DNA of 64,000 bases, taken from contig JANQNF010000012.1 in the NCBI GenBank assembly GCA_028279705.1, positions 160,163-224,162 on the forward strand. The letters run 5' to 3'. Every line of letters starts with the position of its first letter. The first letter of the stretch is position 1. The notes under the pieces were generated by a model, which saw only the letters and a list, made by a program, of their open reading frames with translations, was not told the DNA's origin and ran no database searches. The translations under genes were made by a program, and so were the position numbers. Shown here one piece after another: positions 56,358 through 64,000 of the stretch. This stretch comes from an archaeon (GTDB lineage: Archaea > Aenigmatarchaeota > Aenigmatarchaeia > QMZP01 > JAFGSV01).

Positions 56358-57656
56358 TCAAACCTGGTCGAATCTCTCTTTGTGTGCATCCACATGGTAT
56401 TTGCCTTTCTTGATGTATGCCGAGCCCATCTGGTAGGTGATCTCTGATTTGTAATCGCTTGTGTTCTCCTCTTCCTCTTTGAATTCAAAGTCGTATTTTT
56501 TCTTTGGAATCTCCTCTACTTCCTCTTCCTCGATCTTAATTTTCACTTCGAACGACTCGTATGCGGGCGGCTTGTAAGAAGGTTCCCCATCGGCCCGGAA
56601 CTTCCAGAGAAGGTTCCCGTCCATGTCCAGGCAGTACATGTGGCAGTCCCACGAGCCGAAGTATATCCTGCCGTCACATATGAACGGACTGAGTACTACC
56701 GACCCGTTAGTCTCGAATTTCCATACCTCCCTGCCGTCCAGGTCAATGCAGTAGAAGAACTTATTCCCCGACCCGAAATAGATGAGGCCTTCGTGTATGA
56801 GCGGTATATGGACGACTTCCCGCGTGGAAAACCTCCACACTATCTTCCCTCCAAGTGAGATGCAGACCACGTCCCCGTCCCTCGTTCCTTGGTAAATGTA
56901 GTCTCCATGCTTGACGGGGCACGCCGACACGCCGTAGTTTCCGACCCTGGTTTTCCAAAGCTCTACTCCGTCTTCTATCCTAAAAGCTCTCAGTATGTTG
57001 TCCGTGGCAGTTACGTACAGTATGCCATCGTCTATCAGGAACCTGTTGATGTTGTGTACCTCTCCCTGCGTGCTGTATTTCCTGATGAGTTCCCCGCTTG
57101 ATGCATTGATTTGGTAGACGTTCCTGTCATACGAGCCGATGAAGACGCTGGAATTCCAGAATGTCGGCATGGATGCTATGTCATCATATGTTGCGAATTT
57201 CCAGATGAGCTTTCCTGTGACAAAATCAATCGCATAAAGGTTTCGGTCCTTTGATCCTGCATACACGATGTTATCGTGAACTTCTACCCGGGCGTATATC
57301 GGACCTTCTGTTCGGAACCTCCATAGTAGGGAACCGTCTTTTGCATCGAGGCAGTATATGTGATGGTCATAGCTGCCGAAAAGTATACACCCTTCATGGT
57401 ACACCGGTCCCGAGCCACCTACTCTGTCACGCGCCTCAAACCTCCAGATTTCCTCGCCGGAGGTCGCATCGTTTGCATAGACGTTGTGATTCATTGACGC
57501 AAAATACAGTATCCCATCGACAACGAGTGGTGCACTTACTATGCTCCCCCCTGTTTCTATCCTCATGAACCTGTCGAACTTCTGCGTCTGTACGACTTCA
57601 TATTCCCCGATCTCCACGTCGAATCCTTCCACGCCCGCAAAATCGGATTCACTCAT
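56358..57656 (-). CDS. PQQ/BamB-like beta-propeller repeat protein, cytoplasmic
   Basis: Repeated G-x-x-x-W-x-F ... Y-x-G-S-x-D-x-x-x-Y-x-x-D motifs; no signal peptide seen. Confidence 0.85.
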   Translation of the reverse strand: MSESDFAGVEGFDVEIGEYEVVQTQKFDRFMRIETGGSIVSAPLVVDGILYFASMNHNVYANDATSGEEIWRFEARDRVGGSGPVYHEGCILFGSYDHHIYCLDAKDGSLLWRFRTEGPIYARVEVHDNIVYAGSKDRNLYAIDFVTGKLIWKFATYDDIASMPTFWNSSVFIGSYDRNVYQINASSGELIRKYSTQGEVHNINRFLIDDGILYVTATDNILRAFRIEDGVELWKTRVGNYGVSACPVKHGDYIYQGTRDGDVVCISLGGKIVWRFSTREVVHIPLIHEGLIYFGSGNKFFYCIDLDGREVWKFETNGSVVLSPFICDGRIYFGSWDCHMYCLDMDGNLLWKFRADGEPSYKPPAYESFEVKIKIEEEEVEEIPKKKYDFEFKEEEENTSDYKSEITYQMGSAYIKKGKYHVDAHKERFDQV

Positions 57657-57713
57657 AGAACCTTCCATCGCTGCACCACCGAAATAGCGTTAAATAGCGT
57701 ATAATATAAATAT

Positions 57714-57738
57714 TTGTTGTAATATTATATAACAACAA
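57714..57738 (+). promoter_or_regulatory. Inverted repeat over the TATA region of the TrmB-like gene
   Basis: TTGTTGT-AATATTATATA-ACAACAA immediately before ATG. Confidence 0.55.
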
Positions 57739-57739
57739 T

Positions 57740-58492
57740 ATGGATATAAAAAGAATACTTAAGGAAGCAGGGCTTGCCGGAAACGAGGTGAAGGTTTATT
57801 TAGCCCTGCTTGAACTCGGTTCCGTTACCGCCGGTAAGATATCAGGAGAATCCGGAGTCAATAGGACCAACGTCTATGACGCTTTGAGATCACTCTCGGA
57901 GAAGGGACTAGTGAGCCACATGAAGAAGGCAGAAAGGCGCTACTTTGAGGCAGCCTCTCCGACCAAGTTCCTCCACCATCTCGAGGAAAAGGAAGACGAA
58001 TTGAGAAGGAAGCGCGCAGCATTCGAGGATGCTGTACCTGAAATGGAAATGAAAAGAAGTCTTTCAAAGGAAGATCACGAGGCAACCATATACACCGGAC
58101 GAAAAGGGCTGAAGACCGTCACAGAAGACATCCTAAGGACTGGAGAAGAGCTCCTCGTCTTCGGTGCGGAAGGCAAGTTCATGGAGGTTTTTAGGACGTA
58201 TTCGAGGAACTGGCAAAGGAGAAGGGCAAAGGCAAAGGTTCATCTAAAGATAATATACAGTAGCAGTCACATGGAGAAGAAAACAGGAAGGGAGATTCCA
58301 TACGCGGACATACGCTTCAACGACAAACTCTACGACACGCCTTCCACGACCTGGGTCTACGGCGGCAAGGTCGCTGTCGTGGTCTGGTCGGACCACCCGG
58401 TTGTAACTCTCATAAGAAGCGCAGACGTTGCAAAATCATACAGGATGTTTTTCAGGGAGCTTTGGAGGTCGTCAAAAGGAAGGCTCCAGTGA
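57740..58492 (+). CDS. TrmB-family transcriptional regulator
   Basis: KEAGLAGNEVKVYLALLELGSVTAGKISGESGVNRTNVYDALRSLSEKGLV. Confidence 0.85.
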   Translation: MDIKRILKEAGLAGNEVKVYLALLELGSVTAGKISGESGVNRTNVYDALRSLSEKGLVSHMKKAERRYFEAASPTKFLHHLEEKEDELRRKRAAFEDAVPEMEMKRSLSKEDHEATIYTGRKGLKTVTEDILRTGEELLVFGAEGKFMEVFRTYSRNWQRRRAKAKVHLKIIYSSSHMEKKTGREIPYADIRFNDKLYDTPSTTWVYGGKVAVVVWSDHPVVTLIRSADVAKSYRMFFRELWRSSKGRLQ

Positions 58493-58530
58493 ACATTTAA
58501 AAGCCAGAAATCGAAAGATAAGGTATAGTT

Positions 58531-58956
58531 TTGGAGTTGTTGAAGATGCCAGCGGATTTCGAGGAAAAGATAAAGAAGGCAATACAGAAGCCTGCGCCCA
58601 GTGCTCCTCCCGGTGGTAAGAGACACTCACCTCCCGTATTCATCAAGATAGAGCGATACAAGGAGCTGCTTGACGACGTGCAGAAGCTAAGGTCTTACAC
58701 GCTCGGTCTCAGGGACGCGCTCGATGCGATGGGAGAGATCGAGAAGGAGCTCAAGACAGCAATGTCGCTGAGCAACAAGGTCCTTGATAAGATCAACATA
58801 ATCATATCATCGCTTGACATGAAGCTTCTTCAGAAGTCCGGGCCAGCTGTTGACACGGAGCACCCGATAAAGCCGCCAGAAGACGTTGAGAACTACGTCA
58901 AGGGGATATACGAGCAGATCGAGAAGCTCAAGACCGAGCTGAAGGCATTGTCCTAA
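58531..58956 (+). CDS. Coiled-coil hypothetical protein
   Basis: 141-aa helical charged protein with clear start context. Confidence 0.6.
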   Translation: MELLKMPADFEEKIKKAIQKPAPSAPPGGKRHSPPVFIKIERYKELLDDVQKLRSYTLGLRDALDAMGEIEKELKTAMSLSNKVLDKINIIISSLDMKLLQKSGPAVDTEHPIKPPEDVENYVKGIYEQIEKLKTELKALS

Positions 58957-59001
58957 GCGCTCCTGTCTTTTTAAATTTCTGACCGAATTTATTACTAGCA
59001 C

Positions 59002-59135
59002 GCGGGGGTAGCGAAGTGGTCAAACGCGGCAGATTCATCTTGAGCTCTGAGGGTTCTGATTCTCAGGCTCGTTGAAGTCGATGCTCAAGACCTGCTCTCT
59101 TAGTGAGTTCGTCGGTTCGAGCCCGGCCCCCCGCA
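59002..59135 (+). tRNA. tRNA-Leu(CAA) with 50-nt intron (59033..59082) at non-canonical position 30/31
   Basis: Acceptor GCGGGGG/CCCCCGC, A73, type II variable arm CTCTTAGTGAG; removal gives GCAGG-CTCAAGA-CCTGC; BHB central helix CGGC/GTCG with bulges AG|A and AT|G. Confidence 0.85.
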
Positions 59136-59256
59136 TTCCTTTCTTTTAACCCGAAAATATCAATATTTTTAAACCTTTCCTGTACAAATAATGAGATACC
59201 GGTTAACCTATGCATATAAAAAGCATGGGTTAAATATTAGGAAGAGAGTGATTGAC

Positions 59257-59616
59257 ATGAAGGTCAGAGGAAAGAACCTGCTCTTAAAAGACCTGATAGT
59301 GAAGCTTGAAGAAAAAGGCAGGCAGGAGAATGTGCCTTTCTGGACGTCACTTGCAAAGAAGCTCAACAGGCCGCGAAGGAAGGCCTATGAAGTAAATCTT
59401 TTCAATCTCGCAAAGAATGCGACAGGAAAGGAGACCGTGGTCGTTCCTGGTTATGTCCTTGGTTCCGGCGAGATAGCAAAGCCGCTTACGATTGCTGCAA
59501 TTAAGTTCACAGGAAAGGCTGAAGAGAAGATAAAGAAGGCTGGCGGAAAGGTCCTTGACATGGAAGATTTCGTCGATAGCAAGCCCAATCTCAAGACAGT
59601 AAGGATCATGGGATGA
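59257..59616 (+). CDS. rpl18e: Ribosomal protein eL18
   Basis: FWTSLAKKLNRPRRKAYEVNLFNLAKNA, VVPGYVLGSGEIAKPLTIAA. Confidence 0.93.
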   Translation: MKVRGKNLLLKDLIVKLEEKGRQENVPFWTSLAKKLNRPRRKAYEVNLFNLAKNATGKETVVVPGYVLGSGEIAKPLTIAAIKFTGKAEEKIKKAGGKVLDMEDFVDSKPNLKTVRIMG

Positions 59617-60023
59617 TTGTTATGCTGAACATCGACGCTGACGGAATGGTTCTTGGGCGCCTGGCGTCGATTGTTGCCAAACATGTTCTTAACGGCGAAA
59701 GCGTAAACGTGGTCAATGCAGAGAAGCTGGTAATAGTTGGAAGACCGGAAGCCACGCTTTCCGAGTACAAGGAAAAAAGAGCCAGGGGAGACCCATATCA
59801 CGGACCATTCTTCCCAAAGAGTCCTGAGATGGTTTTCAAGAGGACGGTAAGAGGCATGATTCCATACAAAACGGCAAGAGGCAGGGAAGCTTTAAAAAGG
59901 CTCAAGGTCTTTATCTCTATACCAACCGAGCTCAAGGGAACGCAGTTCAGTGTAGTTGAAAACGCAAAGAACAAGGGTGAACAGAAATACATGACGCTAA
60001 AGAAGGTTGCTGATCTCGTATGA
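59613..60023 (+). CDS. rpl13: Ribosomal protein uL13
   Basis: DADGMVLGRLASIVAKHVLNGE, GPFFPKSPEMVFKRTVRGMIPYKTARGREALKRLKVF. Confidence 0.95.
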   Translation: MIVMLNIDADGMVLGRLASIVAKHVLNGESVNVVNAEKLVIVGRPEATLSEYKEKRARGDPYHGPFFPKSPEMVFKRTVRGMIPYKTARGREALKRLKVFISIPTELKGTQFSVVENAKNKGEQKYMTLKKVADLV

Positions 60024-60472
60024 CAAAGAAAAACGAGGACGCTGATGTGAAAAAGGAAGAGACAAAGGCAGCTGACGCAGTATTCTCCACGGGAAAGAGG
60101 AGAAAGGCCGTTGCCAGGGCGAGCATAAAGCCCGGTAAGGGAACAGTCACGCTCAATTCCATGCCGGTAGACATGATTGAGAACAAGACCGTCCAGCTAC
60201 TGGTCAAGGAGCCGCTCATGCTTGTAGGTGACGCCTGGAAGAAGTTCAATATCAAGGCCACCGCCAGGGGAGGCGGCACGATCGGCCAGGCTCAGGCAGC
60301 AAGGCAGGCCATCGCAAAGGCACTGGCAGAGACGCTCGGACCTGACGCAAAGAAGATATTCATGGACTATGACAGGAACATGCTTGTTTACGATCCAAGG
60401 AGGACCGAACCCCACAAGTCGCCGAGGTCTTCACAGGGACCGAGAAGGGCAAAACAAAAGAGTAAGCGTTAG
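60020..60472 (+). CDS. rps9: Ribosomal protein uS9
   Basis: TGKRRKAVARASIKPGKGTV, ARGGGTIGQAQAARQAIAKAL, DPRRTEPHKSPRSSQGPRRAKQKSKR. Confidence 0.95.
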   Translation: MTKKNEDADVKKEETKAADAVFSTGKRRKAVARASIKPGKGTVTLNSMPVDMIENKTVQLLVKEPLMLVGDAWKKFNIKATARGGGTIGQAQAARQAIAKALAETLGPDAKKIFMDYDRNMLVYDPRRTEPHKSPRSSQGPRRAKQKSKR

Positions 60473-60504
60473 ACCTTTATTAAGACAGTGGATATAAACG
60501 TAGT

Positions 60505-61407
60505 ATGGATAAGGACCTACAGGATATAATACAAGGAACACTACTTGGGGATGCTTGTATTACGGTGTCTTCTGGAAAATATTTCAATTATAAACACGTC
60601 GCGAAAGATAGAAAATATCTGGAATGGCAATCTAAGTTTTTGGAGAATTGTGGAATAAAATACCATATAGGCGTTGAGAATAAGATCAGCAAGACTCACC
60701 GTTTAAGTTTTTATATAAATTCCAAGAGAAACGAATTTTTAGACTCTTTGCATGAAAAATGGTATAAAGCGGAGCGCGGGAAAAATATAAAGCAACTACC
60801 ATCGGACATCATAATTACGCCGACAGTTTTGTCGCACTGGTATCTTGGTGATGGCAGCCTGATTCGGCAGAGTGGTAATAGGATACCCAGAATAGTCTTA
60901 GCTACGAACAATTTTTCAGCGGATGAAATCCAAATTCTAATAAATAAACTGGATGACATTGAGCTGAACTTTTACCCACTTTTATCATTAAGCGGGTTCG
61001 GCAAAGGCTCAGAGTGTGGTAGAGTCTTAGTTTCTAGAACAAATGAGGGAACACCCTTCAGATTCTTCAAGATGATAGGATTTGATTGTCCGGTGCAGAT
61101 AAAGCGGTGTTCAACTGGCAGAAAAGGAAAGGGGGCCAAGAAACATTATTTCAAAGACAAGTGGCCGACAGAAGAAGACTGGCTGAGAATATTATCGAAC
61201 GTGGAAGAAACGGGCAAAATAGTAAGGAAAAGGCGGGAGGATTTATCTGTAGATAGGAAAACTATAGCACTTCACACTGGTGTCACTAAAAAACACATAG
61301 AACGTATCGAAACAGGAAGACGTTATCCCAGCGTTGAAGTTTTTAGAAAACTTTTAAATATATTAGACATAAATGCATATTACCTTTTAAAGGAGATAGT
61401 GAAGTGA
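60505..61407 (+). CDS. Free-standing LAGLIDADG homing endonuclease fused to C-terminal XRE-like HTH
   Basis: IIQGTLLGDACI and SHWYLGDGSL DOD motifs; C-term RKRREDLSVDRKTIALHTGVTKKHIERIETGRRYPSVEVFRKLLNILDI. Confidence 0.85.
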   Translation: MDKDLQDIIQGTLLGDACITVSSGKYFNYKHVAKDRKYLEWQSKFLENCGIKYHIGVENKISKTHRLSFYINSKRNEFLDSLHEKWYKAERGKNIKQLPSDIIITPTVLSHWYLGDGSLIRQSGNRIPRIVLATNNFSADEIQILINKLDDIELNFYPLLSLSGFGKGSECGRVLVSRTNEGTPFRFFKMIGFDCPVQIKRCSTGRKGKGAKKHYFKDKWPTEEDWLRILSNVEETGKIVRKRREDLSVDRKTIALHTGVTKKHIERIETGRRYPSVEVFRKLLNILDINAYYLLKEIVK

Positions 61408-61411
61408 TATC

Positions 61412-61732
61412 ATGGAATTTGCAAGAGTAAAGCTCGCAGGAAGAAACTACAGCGAACTGGAAGAGATATGCGACATGATAAAGGGTATAGCAAAGAAGTA
61501 CGGCGTAGCCGTCAGGGGACCGATGCCGATGCCGACCAAAAAGCTCAAGGTCACCACACTGAAAACTCCTTGCGGTGACGGAACTGGTCATGGCAATGCG
61601 ACGTGGGACAAGTGGGAAATGAGAATCCACAGGAGAATCATTGACATAGGCACAAACGACAGGGCACTCCGGCAGGTCGTCAGGCTTCCAATTCCGGAAG
61701 GCATAAAGATAGACATAGAGTTCAAGGAATGA
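61412..61732 (+). CDS. rps10: Ribosomal protein uS10
   Basis: ARVKLAGRNYSELEEICDMIKGIAKKYGVAVRGPMPMPTKKLKVTTLKTPCGDGT. Confidence 0.95.
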   Translation: MEFARVKLAGRNYSELEEICDMIKGIAKKYGVAVRGPMPMPTKKLKVTTLKTPCGDGTGHGNATWDKWEMRIHRRIIDIGTNDRALRQVVRLPIPEGIKIDIEFKE

Positions 61733-61874
61733 ACTTTTTCTAAACAGAAAAACAGCAAAAAATACTCCTAAACAGTGGTCGTTTATAAAACTTCTTTTAT
61801 AATAACATATACACCGGTCTTAACGGTTAACCAATAATAATAAATTACCTGTATCCAATTAAAACCAATAACGA

Positions 61875-61899
61875 AAATGCAAAAACCGGTTTTGCATTT
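61875..61899 (+). promoter_or_regulatory. Near-perfect inverted repeat upstream of surface protein
   Basis: AAATGCAAAAACCGGTTTTGCATTT. Confidence 0.5.
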
Positions 61900-61926
61900 A
61901 ACCGCTGAAGGAATCGGGGCACCTAA

Positions 61927-64000
61927 ATGGTCAATCTAAAGGGTTTAACGTCAGGCAGGAACATTTTGCTCATTCTAGGCGTAGTTGCTCTCGTTTCCTT
62001 CCTCGCTTTCTACCCGGCTTTCATTTCAGCCGCCGACCCGTACGTGACAGTGAGGGTCGCAAACATAGTCAATAACGACAGCATACAGTATGCTAACGTC
62101 AGCCTGATAAACTGTTCAGACGCACACGAGCTCCTCGGATACGGCCTGACCGCGGCCAATGGTTCGGTCTGGATAAACCTGTCGGAAAACGGCGTAACGG
62201 AAGCGAACATAACCCCAGGCTTCATGATCTACGTGAACACCACGGGCCTTATGACATCCCCGGAATACTATTTCAACGCAAGTGACGACAACAATAGCGT
62301 CTGTTACAATTTCACGACAGATGCTTTCACAGAGGAGATGTATCCGACGGACAAGGGAAGCTTCAATATCACGGTGAAGGATTATGTGAGCGGAAGGCCC
62401 GTTCCGAATGCCCGCGTCATGGTTTATGAATATTACAACGTCGAGCATTCCCAGGCAGACAACTACAGGTGTGACAGCGGTGAATGCACCACCGACGATG
62501 ACGGCAACATAATGCTTTTCGCGACAGCCGCCCATAGCGGGAGTACGGTCAACTACTTCTTCAGCGTTTCCCACAGTTACTACGATAACTGGAACACGAC
62601 CATGCAGACATATTCATACGATGGCGTCGGAAACCCGCAGTTCTCCCCGGGCATGAACAGGGACGAGGAGATACGGGTAAACGGGAGCACGACCGTCAGC
62701 GGATACGTCTTTGATGCCTTCAACAGCCAGCCCGTGGCTGACGCGGACGTGACTTTGGTACAACATAACGACAGCACGCACAGCACTCAGATAGGCTTTG
62801 ACAGCACATATTTCTACAACGTCACGACGGATGCGGACGGTAAGTATGAAATAAAGGCTCCAACAGACCTTCTCAACTGCACCTTGATAGTCCAGCTCGA
62901 CCTTCCAAGATACGACATCAACGTCACCGCAGATGGTTACATAAGCAGCATTGACAGGAACCCGTCAGATGGAAGTAACGGTTATTGTGGTTCCCAGAAC
63001 ATAGGCGACATCCATCTCACAGGTGAAGTAAATGTCTCTGGTACAGTACTGGATGATACCACAAAACAGCCCATAGAATCCGCATCGGTGCTCGTTTATA
63101 ACGAGACCATCAACTACACCGCACTTACTCTGTCGGACGGGTCTTTCCTAGTACCGATCAAAAACGTCAGCAACTACACAATTTCGATCACAATGTCAGG
63201 ATATGAAGACAGTGGTGTCATAGTCTCATATGACGGTTACGATGGCAACTATGATTTGGGCCATTACAATCTCACGGGAGCCGCAAACATAACAGGAAGG
63301 ATACTTGACGTCAACAGGAACAGCGCCAACCAGTACATATTGTTGCCCGCCAACGTAACGTTGTCCGGAGGGACATACCCCTACACCGCGTCCAGCGGTT
63401 CTGATGGTAACTTCCAGGTTTATGTGAGAAGCGGGGTTGCTTACGTTCTGGATGTTTCGCGCCCTGGTTACAACACGAATTCAAGCTCGTTTACGGCATC
63501 TGATGGACTGAACTATCGGGGAGATATAACACTGGAAGGAAAATTCAAGGTCAATGGAACCGTCAGGGACGTCGAGGATTGTACCTCAAACGGCTGCAGG
63601 TATGCAGGCGGCGTCCAAAAACCTGAAATCAACGACGTCGACGTGTACGTTTTCGACCTGAACAACGTGAACACGTACAAGGCTGAGACCGATTCCAACG
63701 GAAAGTACTCCGTGAGCATACCTTCGGAAGACCCGTCTCTGTATACGGTCAAATTCTACGCAGAGTATGTCAAGGACGGCTACCACAACACGACGCTCGA
63801 CAACAACGGGAATGGCTTCAGCGCTTCTGCTTACCCGCTTTACAAGAAGCTTGATGCCTACCTGCTTGGCGATACCACGATTGACGGCAAGGTCAGGGAT
63901 GCATATTCACCTTCCGGTTCAAACATATTCATTGAAAATGCGAAGCTGGAAGTGCTCGACTATAATAGCGGTGTCAAACTCTACGAGATCGAGACAGATC
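61927..64000 (+). CDS. Large secreted/surface protein with repeated carboxypeptidase-regulatory-like beta-sandwich domains (3' truncated by window edge)
   Basis: MVNLKGLTSGRNILLILGVVALVSFLAFYPAFISAADPYVTVRV signal peptide/TM; repeated V-x-G-x-V-x-D...P-V-x-x-A-x-V motifs; many NxS/T sequons; frame open to window end and absent from the ORF track. Confidence 0.8.
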   Translation, partial: MVNLKGLTSGRNILLILGVVALVSFLAFYPAFISAADPYVTVRVANIVNNDSIQYANVSLINCSDAHELLGYGLTAANGSVWINLSENGVTEANITPGFMIYVNTTGLMTSPEYYFNASDDNNSVCYNFTTDAFTEEMYPTDKGSFNITVKDYVSGRPVPNARVMVYEYYNVEHSQADNYRCDSGECTTDDDGNIMLFATAAHSGSTVNYFFSVSHSYYDNWNTTMQTYSYDGVGNPQFSPGMNRDEEIRVNGSTTVSGYVFDAFNSQPVADADVTLVQHNDSTHSTQIGFDSTYFYNVTTDADGKYEIKAPTDLLNCTLIVQLDLPRYDINVTADGYISSIDRNPSDGSNGYCGSQNIGDIHLTGEVNVSGTVLDDTTKQPIESASVLVYNETINYTALTLSDGSFLVPIKNVSNYTISITMSGYEDSGVIVSYDGYDGNYDLGHYNLTGAANITGRILDVNRNSANQYILLPANVTLSGGTYPYTASSGSDGNFQVYVRSGVAYVLDVSRPGYNTNSSSFTASDGLNYRGDITLEGKFKVNGTVRDVEDCTSNGCRYAGGVQKPEINDVDVYVFDLNNVNTYKAETDSNGKYSVSIPSEDPSLYTVKFYAEYVKDGYHNTTLDNNGNGFSASAYPLYKKLDAYLLGDTTIDGKVRDAYSPSGSNIFIENAKLEVLDYNSGVKLYEIETD

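Noticed and set aside
1-64000. CRISPR array or cas genes
   Set aside because: No regularly spaced direct repeats and no Cas-like proteins seen.

Overview
The window is archaeal chromosomal DNA, probably from a DPANN-like or related lineage, though lineage assignment is uncertain without searches. Evidence is archaeal promoters (TTTATAAA-type TATA boxes), diphthine synthase, RadA, RPA, archaeal DnaG, Alba, archaeal CCA-adding enzyme, the AMP phosphorylase / form III RuBisCO / R15P isomerase module, archaellin-type pilins and intron-containing tRNAs. Content: (i) 1.6-4.2 kb, a small accessory block with a mini-kinase-like protein, an HExxH protein and a duplicated promoter/terminator module; (ii) 4.2-23.3 kb, a large type IV pilus-like secretion cluster carrying lysozyme-like, M23, L,D-transpeptidase and Amidase_3 domains, all murein-targeting and all on pseudopilin-like N-terminal anchors; (iii) 24-34 kb, central metabolism and recombination (enolase, iPGM, AMP/RuBisCO shunt, radC, radA); (iv) 35-41 kb, a second pilus operon whose ATPase carries an intein with a LAGLIDADG domain; (v) 41.6-43.1 kb, rtcB interrupted by two tiny insertions (33 and 28 nt). 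The second folds into a canonical bulge-helix-bulge (BHB) archaeal splice motif, and removing both restores an uninterrupted 468-codon RtcB. The ligase that seals BHB-spliced RNAs therefore appears to need BHB splicing of its own mRNA; (vi) 55.2-56.35 kb, a 1.05 kb wHTH-nucleotidyltransferase/HEPN cassette flanked by a perfect 21-bp duplication of the tRNA-Gly 3' end with no integrase; (vii) 59-62 kb, a ribosomal protein operon invaded by a LAGLIDADG-HTH fusion, next to a tRNA-Leu with an intron at a non-canonical position. The strongest candidates for undescribed biology are the rtcB introns, the pilus-coupled murein hydrolase cluster and the tRNA-Gly toxin-antitoxin cassette. All calls come from reading the sequence; no database search was run.
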